Positions 59,075-64,000 of a stretch of DNA of 64,000 bases are shown here, piece by piece. The stretch is from contig NZ_JZUE01000007.1 of the NCBI RefSeq assembly GCF_000969605.1, positions 1 through 64,000 on the forward strand. Reading direction: 5' to 3'. Both the position numbers and the translations under genes were made by a program. Within the stretch, counting starts at the first letter, position 1. The number at the start of each line of letters is the position of its first letter. Source of the DNA: Aquincola tertiaricarbonis. Lineage in GTDB: Bacteria > Pseudomonadota > Gammaproteobacteria > Burkholderiales > Burkholderiaceae_C. The notes below the pieces were generated by a model. That model ran no database searches. It was not told where the DNA came from and worked only from the letters and a program-made list of their open reading frames with translations.

Positions 59075-60157
59075 TCAGGGCTCGGCCTGCAGCGCGGCAC
59101 GGCGCTCGGCCATCGGAAGCGCGGCCAGGCGACGCACCTCGTCGTAGAAGCGCGGGAAGCTGCGGCCCTGCCGCTCATACAGGCGCAGGAACTGCGGCAC
59201 GAGGTCGTTGTAGGCGCCCTGCACCGCCAGCGACGGATTGCCGGCGCGTGCAAACCAGGCGTCGTAGCCGGTGAACCCACCCCAGCGCTCGCGCTTGATC
59301 ACCTCGTAGTCGGCCCGCAGGCGGGCCAGGCGTTCGGCCTTGGCCGCGCGCTTGTCGGCATCGGAGGCGGTGCTGGCATACAGCGCCTGCAGGTCTGCGC
59401 GCGCGGCCTGCGTCAGCGCACGGAAGTCGGTCCGGCGCTGGCCTTGGGCGGCATAGGCCTCGCGGGCGCCGGGGGCGGCATGCTCGTTCAGCCAGCGCTC
59501 GCTGCCGATGCGTTCCACCGCGGTGGCGAAGCTCTCGTTGAAGGCGGTGTCGTCGTCGGCATAGGCCACCTGGTGCGCCAGTTCATGGAACACCATGCGC
59601 GCCAGCTCGCCCTCGGGCCAGCCGATGAAGGTATTGAGCAGCGGGTCGCCGCCCAGCCACTCGCTCCAGCCCAGCGTGGAATAGGCGGGCACGCCGTACA
59701 CCGTGGCCTCCCAGCCTTCGGCCTGCAGCTGCGCTGCCAGCGCATCGGCGGCGGCGCGGTCGTAGTAGCCCCGGTAGCCGATGCAGCCCACCACCGGGAA
59801 GCACCAGGTCTTCAGCTTGAGCGACAGCTCGGGCGTGGCCACCACGTTCCACACCGCCGCCGTGCGGCCCAGGTCGGTGTAGCTGCGGTAGCTGCGGTTG
59901 TCGGGCAGGTGCAGCTCGGCCACCGCGAAGTCGCGGATGCGCTGCGACAGCGCCAGCTGGCGGCGCAAGGCCTCGGGCGTGCTGCCATCGGCCAGCAGCT
60001 CCGGCACCGGCCGCGCACGTGCCAGCAGGTCCAGGTGGCCGCGTGCGGCCTGCGCGTAATAACCGGCCGTGCTGCAGCCGCCCAGGCCGAGGGCCGCCAC
60101 GCACAGCGCAGCCACGCCGGCCCCGCCCCAGAACGCCATGCGCAGCCCGCGCCTCAC
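59075..60157 (-). CDS. Predicted zinc aminopeptidase lipoprotein (PF10023)
   Basis: A 360-residue putative peptidase with the zinc motif HELAHQ and a downstream Glu in AFNESFA. The GTG at 60157 overlaps the oxidoreductase stop (GTGA) and gives an Arg-rich start, a hydrophobic run and lipobox LGGC, so it is probably a lipoprotein; an ATG at 60139 is possible. It matches the predicted aminopeptidase family (formerly DUF2265). Confidence 0.83.
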   Translation of the reverse strand: MRRGLRMAFWGGAGVAALCVAALGLGGCSTAGYYAQAARGHLDLLARARPVPELLADGSTPEALRRQLALSQRIRDFAVAELHLPDNRSYRSYTDLGRTAAVWNVVATPELSLKLKTWCFPVVGCIGYRGYYDRAAADALAAQLQAEGWEATVYGVPAYSTLGWSEWLGGDPLLNTFIGWPEGELARMVFHELAHQVAYADDDTAFNESFATAVERIGSERWLNEHAAPGAREAYAAQGQRRTDFRALTQAARADLQALYASTASDADKRAAKAERLARLRADYEVIKRERWGGFTGYDAWFARAGNPSLAVQGAYNDLVPQFLRLYERQGRSFPRFYDEVRRLAALPMAERRAALQAEP

Positions 60158-62220
60158 GCCACCGCGGGTGCCACCGAGGTGGCCGGCGCATCGGCCGCCA
60201 CCTGCACCAGGCAGTCGTAGAAGCTGGGCGCGCGGCCCAGGTCGGTGAGCTGCTGGTGGGTCAGCTCGTTGACGTTGGTGCCGTCCACGCCGAACTTGCG
60301 CCACCAGATGCCCAGGCCGTTGACCACGCCGGGCCGCGCCCGGGTGCTCACCTCGGCCTTGCAGCGGTAGCTGCCGCGGTCGTTGAACACCCGCACCAGC
60401 ATGCCGGTGGCAATGCCGCGCGGTGCGGCATCGTCGGGGTGGATCTCGACCAGCGGCTCGCCCTCGATGCTGCGCAGGCTCTTCACGTTGACGAAGGTGG
60501 AATTGAGGAAATGCCGCGCTGGCGGCGAGATCATGGCCAGCGGGTATTGCGCGGCCAGGGCCGGCGTGCTCTCCGCGCATTCATGGTTGGGCAGGTGGTC
60601 GGCGCCGCGCGCATCGGCCTTGCCGCTGGGCGTGAGGAAGCCGCCTTCGGCGAACGGCGCGTCGGGCAGCGGCAGCTTCTGCCAGCCGTGGGCCTGCAGC
60701 GCCTCGTAGGCGATGCCGGGCTTCAGGGCCTGGCGGGCCAGGGCCTCGTCGGTATCGAAGAAGCAGGCGTCGTCGTAGCCCATGCGCGCGGCCAGCTCGC
60801 GGAAGATCTGCGTGTTGGGCTTGGCCTCGCCGCGCGGGCTGAGTGCCGGCTGGTTCAGCAGCACGTAGGTGTGGCCGTAGCTGGTGTGCAGGTCCAGGTG
60901 TTCCAGCTGCGTGGTGGCGGGCAGCACGTAGTCGGCATGGTCGGCGGTGTCGGTCATGAAGTGCTCGAGCACCACGGTGAACAGGTCTTCCCGCGCAAAG
61001 CCCTGCACCACCTTGCGCGACTCCGGCGCCACCGCCACCGGGTTGCTGTTGTAGACCACCACCGCCTCGATCTTCGGCCCGAAGGCTTCGCTGCCCTCGC
61101 GCAGCAGGTCGTCGCCAATGGTGCTCATGTTGATGGTGCGCGGCCGCCGGCCGGCCAGCAGGTCGGGCCGCTGCAGCGCCGCATGGTCGATCGCGCGCAG
61201 GAACCAGCTGGAGGCGCTGAGCAGCATGCCGCCCGACGGATGCCGCCAGGCGCCGGTCAGGCAGGGCAGCAGCGCCACCAGCCGCACCGCATTGCCGCCG
61301 CCGCGCACGCGCTGCATGCCGTAGTTCAGGCGGATGGCCGCGGGCTGCGTGGTGCCGTAATCGCGCGCCAGCTCGCGGATGTCGTCGGCCGGCACGCCGC
61401 ACACCTGGGCCGCGCGCTCGGGCGGCCATTGCAGCGCACGCTCGCGCAGCTCGGGCCAGCCCTCGACATGGCGCTCGATGTAGTCGGCGTCCAGCCAGCC
61501 GCGGGTGATCAGCTCGTGCATCAGCGACAGCGCCAGCGCGCCGTCGGTGCCCGGCTTCAGCGCCAGGTGGCGATGGCACTTGTCGGCGGTTTCGCTGCGG
61601 CGCGGGTCGATGCACCACAGCTTGGCGCCGGCCCGCTTGGCCTGCTGGGCGAAGGTCCAGAAATGCAGGTTCGAAGCGATCGAATTGCTGCCCCAGATGA
61701 CGATGAGCTTGCTGCCCGCGAACTGCTCCAGGTGCATGCCCAGCTTGCCGCCATAGGTGGCCTGCAGCCCGGCTGCGCCGGCACTGGCGCAAATGGTGCG
61801 GTCCAGCAGCGAGGCGCCCAGCTTGTGGAAGAAGCGTGCCGCCATTGCTTCACCCTGCAGCAGGCCCATGGTGCCGGCATAGCTGTAGGGCAGCACCGCC
61901 TGCGGGTTGCGTGCCGCGATGGCCTGCAGCCGCCGCGCGATGTCTCCCAGCGCCTCGTCCCAGCTCACGCGCTCGAACTGGCCGCTGCCCTTGGGGCCGC
62001 TGCGCTTCATCGGGTACAGCACGCGCTCCGGGTGTTCCACCCGCTCGGCATAGCGGGACACCTTGGTGCACAGCGCGCCGTGGGTGGGCGGGTGGTCCGG
62101 GTCGCCCTGGATGCGGATCACGCGGTCCTCGGCGACGGTCACCCGCATGGCGCAGGTGTCGGGGCAGTCGTGCGGGCAGGCAGCGCGCACGACCCGTTCA
62201 GCGATGGCGGTCGAGCTCAT
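60154..62220 (-). CDS. Molybdopterin-dependent oxidoreductase
   Basis: A 688-residue enzyme of the DMSO-reductase superfamily. The N-terminal [4Fe-4S] ligands are Cys15, Cys19, Cys23 and Cys51, and the C-terminal molydopterin dinucleotide-binding domain begins near 570 (PLVEIHPDDAAPRG). No Tat or Sec signal is seen, so it is cytoplasmic. Partner subunits are absent, and the substrate is unknown; the nearest named relatives are BisC/thiosulfate-reductase-like single-subunit enzymes. Confidence 0.9.
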   Translation of the reverse strand: MSSTAIAERVVRAACPHDCPDTCAMRVTVAEDRVIRIQGDPDHPPTHGALCTKVSRYAERVEHPERVLYPMKRSGPKGSGQFERVSWDEALGDIARRLQAIAARNPQAVLPYSYAGTMGLLQGEAMAARFFHKLGASLLDRTICASAGAAGLQATYGGKLGMHLEQFAGSKLIVIWGSNSIASNLHFWTFAQQAKRAGAKLWCIDPRRSETADKCHRHLALKPGTDGALALSLMHELITRGWLDADYIERHVEGWPELRERALQWPPERAAQVCGVPADDIRELARDYGTTQPAAIRLNYGMQRVRGGGNAVRLVALLPCLTGAWRHPSGGMLLSASSWFLRAIDHAALQRPDLLAGRRPRTINMSTIGDDLLREGSEAFGPKIEAVVVYNSNPVAVAPESRKVVQGFAREDLFTVVLEHFMTDTADHADYVLPATTQLEHLDLHTSYGHTYVLLNQPALSPRGEAKPNTQIFRELAARMGYDDACFFDTDEALARQALKPGIAYEALQAHGWQKLPLPDAPFAEGGFLTPSGKADARGADHLPNHECAESTPALAAQYPLAMISPPARHFLNSTFVNVKSLRSIEGEPLVEIHPDDAAPRGIATGMLVRVFNDRGSYRCKAEVSTRARPGVVNGLGIWWRKFGVDGTNVNELTHQQLTDLGRAPSFYDCLVQVAADAPATSVAPAVA

Positions 62221-62300
62221 CGGGTCACTATGGCACAGCCGGCCACCGGGTGATGCCTGCGGCGTAAACTGGCCCGCTCCCTGCTTGGAAGCCTTTCATC

Positions 62301-63491
62301 ATGCGGTTGATCGAATCCATCCTGGCAGACGCTGCCAGCATCGCCACGCTGCGGCGCGACATCCACGCCCATCCCGAGCTGTGTTTCGAAGAGGTGCGCA
62401 CCTCCGACCTCATCGCCAAGGCGCTCACCGACTGGGGCATCGAGGTGCACCGCGGCCTGGGCACCACGGGCGTGGTCGGCATCGTGCGCAACGGCAGCTC
62501 GAAGCGCGCCGTGGGCATCCGGGCGGACATCGACGCCCTGCCCATCACCGAGCACAACCACTTCCCGCATGCCAGCAAGCACCCCGGGAAGATGCATGCC
62601 TGCGGCCACGACGGCCACACCGCCATGCTGCTGGCCGCGGCCAAGCACCTGAGCAAGCACCGCCACTTCGACGGCACGGTGTACCTGGTGTTCCAGCCGG
62701 CCGAAGAAGGCGGCGGCGGTGCGCGCGAGATGATCAAGGACGGCCTGTTCGACCTGTTCCCGATGGAAGCCATGTTCGGCGCCCACAACTGGCCGGGCCT
62801 GAAGGTGGGGCAGTTCGCGGTGAGCAGCGGGCCCATCTACGCGTCGAGCAACGAGTTCAAGATCACCGTGCACGGCAAGGGCGCGCACGGCGCCATGCCG
62901 CACCTGGGCACCGACCCCGTGCCGGCGGCCTGCCAGATGGTGCAGGCCTTCCAGACCATCATCAGCCGCAACAAGCGGCCGATCGACACCGGCGTGATCT
63001 CGGTGACCATGATCCACACCGGCGAGGCCACCAACGTGATCCCCGAGCACTGCGTGATGGAGGGCACCGTGCGCACCTTCACCACCGAGGTGCTGGACAT
63101 GATCGAGCGCCGCATGAAGGAAGTGGCCGAGCACACGGCCGCGGCCTTCGAATGCACCGTCGACTTCGAGTTCGTGCGCAACTATCCGCCCACCATCAAC
63201 CACGACGCCGAGACCGAGTTCGCCAAGGGCGTGCTGGCCGAGGTGGTGGGTGCCGACAACGTCGTGCCCTTCGAGCCCACGATGGGCGCCGAGGACTTCA
63301 GCTTCTTCCTGCAGAAGGTGCCGGGCTGCTACCTGATGGTGGGCAACGGCGAAGGCGCGCACCGCGAAGGCGGCCATGGCCTGGGCCCCTGCATGCTGCA
63401 CAACCCCAGCTACGACTTCAACGACGACCTGATCCCGCTGGGCGCCACCGCCTGGGTGCGGATGGCCGAGCGCTGGCTGGCGCCGCGCTGA
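62301..63491 (+). CDS. M20 family amidohydrolase (hippurate hydrolase-like)
   Basis: A 396-residue M20D peptidase-family amidohydrolase. Metal and catalytic regions are HAHPELCFEE, GIRADIDALPI, MHACGHDGHTAMLL and FQPAEEGGGGAREM. It resembles HipO/AmaB-type enzymes that cleave N-acyl amino acids. It is divergent from the molybdopterin oxidoreductase and is followed 37 bases later by a second hydrolase gene. Confidence 0.93.
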   Translation: MRLIESILADAASIATLRRDIHAHPELCFEEVRTSDLIAKALTDWGIEVHRGLGTTGVVGIVRNGSSKRAVGIRADIDALPITEHNHFPHASKHPGKMHACGHDGHTAMLLAAAKHLSKHRHFDGTVYLVFQPAEEGGGGAREMIKDGLFDLFPMEAMFGAHNWPGLKVGQFAVSSGPIYASSNEFKITVHGKGAHGAMPHLGTDPVPAACQMVQAFQTIISRNKRPIDTGVISVTMIHTGEATNVIPEHCVMEGTVRTFTTEVLDMIERRMKEVAEHTAAAFECTVDFEFVRNYPPTINHDAETEFAKGVLAEVVGADNVVPFEPTMGAEDFSFFLQKVPGCYLMVGNGEGAHREGGHGLGPCMLHNPSYDFNDDLIPLGATAWVRMAERWLAPR

Positions 63492-63528
63492 AAACAAGCT
63501 TCCTCCACTGCCTGAGTACCCGGCACCC

Positions 63529-64000
63529 ATGACGTCCACCGCCCCCGAGATCGACGGCTTCTTCGCCACCACCTATGCCGAGGCGCGGCAGAAGTTCCTG
63601 GCCTCGGCGGAAGCCGCGGGGCTCGACGTGCAGAGCCATCCGCATCCGCTGGTGGGCCGCGACGGCGAGGCGCTGGCGATGGACGTGGCCCGCGCGGGCC
63701 CGGCCGATGCGGCGTCGCTGCTGATCGTCAGCAGCGCCTGCCACGGCATCGAAGGCTATTGCGGCTCGGGCGTGCAGAACGCGCTGCTGGCCGACACCGC
63801 CTTCCAGCGCCAGGCTGCCGAGGCCGGCGTGGCCGTGCTGTACATCCATGCGCTGAACCCCTGGGGCTTCTCGTGGAACCGGCGCACCACGCACGAGAAC
63901 GTCGACCTCAACCGCAACTGGCACGACTTCAGCAAGCCGCTGCCCGACAACCCCGGCTACGACGAGCTGGCGCACTGGATCGTGCCCGACACCTGGCCGC
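63529..64000 (+). CDS. DUF2817 family (M14-like) protein, cut by window end
   Basis: The first 157 codons of a gene that runs past the window. The segment SSACHGIEGYCGSG holds the H-x-x-E metal motif of M14-like carboxypeptidases, and DLNRNWHDF is the typical arginine loop; both fit DUF2817. It follows the M20 gene on the same strand, so both probably act on related amides or peptides. Confidence 0.85.
   Translation, partial: MTSTAPEIDGFFATTYAEARQKFLASAEAAGLDVQSHPHPLVGRDGEALAMDVARAGPADAASLLIVSSACHGIEGYCGSGVQNALLADTAFQRQAAEAGVAVLYIHALNPWGFSWNRRTTHENVDLNRNWHDFSKPLPDNPGYDELAHWIVPDTWP

Overview
This 64 kb window is gene-dense, high-GC bacterial chromosome. It most resembles a Burkholderiales betaproteobacterium of the Rubrivivax/Leptothrix/Aquincola kind. 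The grounds are the order ispE - tRNA-Gln - prs - rplY - pth, the order murA - hisGDCBHAF, a PTS-Ntr style EIIA/HPr/EI group, a PHA-granule type protein and a PEP-CTERM protein. I name no species. I see no rRNA genes, CRISPR arrays or complete insertion sequences. No gap between genes exceeds 300 bases.

Positions 1-15,100 carry a minus-strand PTS group (EIIA-Man, HPr, EI), a lipoprotein, a CoA-transferase with an alpha/beta hydrolase, a CAU tRNA, hrcA, nadK-recN-rapZ, a Lon-N-domain protein, mutY, a dynamin-like GTPase and mutM. A 159-bp MITE-like inverted-repeat element sits exactly at the stop codon of the GTPase gene. Positions 15,100-21,500 hold a TPR protein, lolB, ispE, tRNA-Gln, prs, rplY, pth and a DUF4124 protein, all on the plus strand.

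Positions 21,500-33,350 are one long minus-strand run. In transcription order it is ABC exporter ATPase and permease, patatin, BolA-like, murA, hisG, hisD, hisC, hisB, hisH, hisA, hisF, rsmD, coaD and ferredoxin. Neighbouring genes often share start and stop bases. hisI and hisE, usual after hisF in this group, are absent.

Positions 34,900-51,500 are the most interesting part: an apparently complete upper pathway for nicotinamide/nicotinate breakdown by the reductive route. It combines a Tat-exported nicotinamidase-like enzyme, a NicAB-type molybdenum nicotinate dehydrogenase with three haem-c sites, a 6-hydroxynicotinate reductase, a ferredoxin-NADP reductase that could feed it, an enamidase, a TetR regulator and a LivKHMGF-type importer. 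Three genes of unclear role lie among them: one UPF0280/ApbE-like protein and two PF06684 (DUF1185) paralogues. A 20-bp palindrome lies in the divergent promoter region, and a near copy lies upstream of the tannase-family gene just after the cluster. The NicAB hydroxylase is best known from the aerobic maleamate pathway, while 6-hydroxynicotinate reductase and enamidase are best known from clostridial fermentation and, for the route, Azorhizobium.

Positions 51,500-64,000 hold exported or envelope proteins (tannase-family lipoprotein, PhoD-like phosphatase, PEP-CTERM protein), a BCCT transporter, pncB (nicotinate salvage), acyl-CoA-binding protein, a PHA-system protein, a predicted zinc aminopeptidase, a cytoplasmic molybdopterin oxidoreductase, an M20 amidohydrolase and the start of a DUF2817 peptidase-like gene cut by the window edge.
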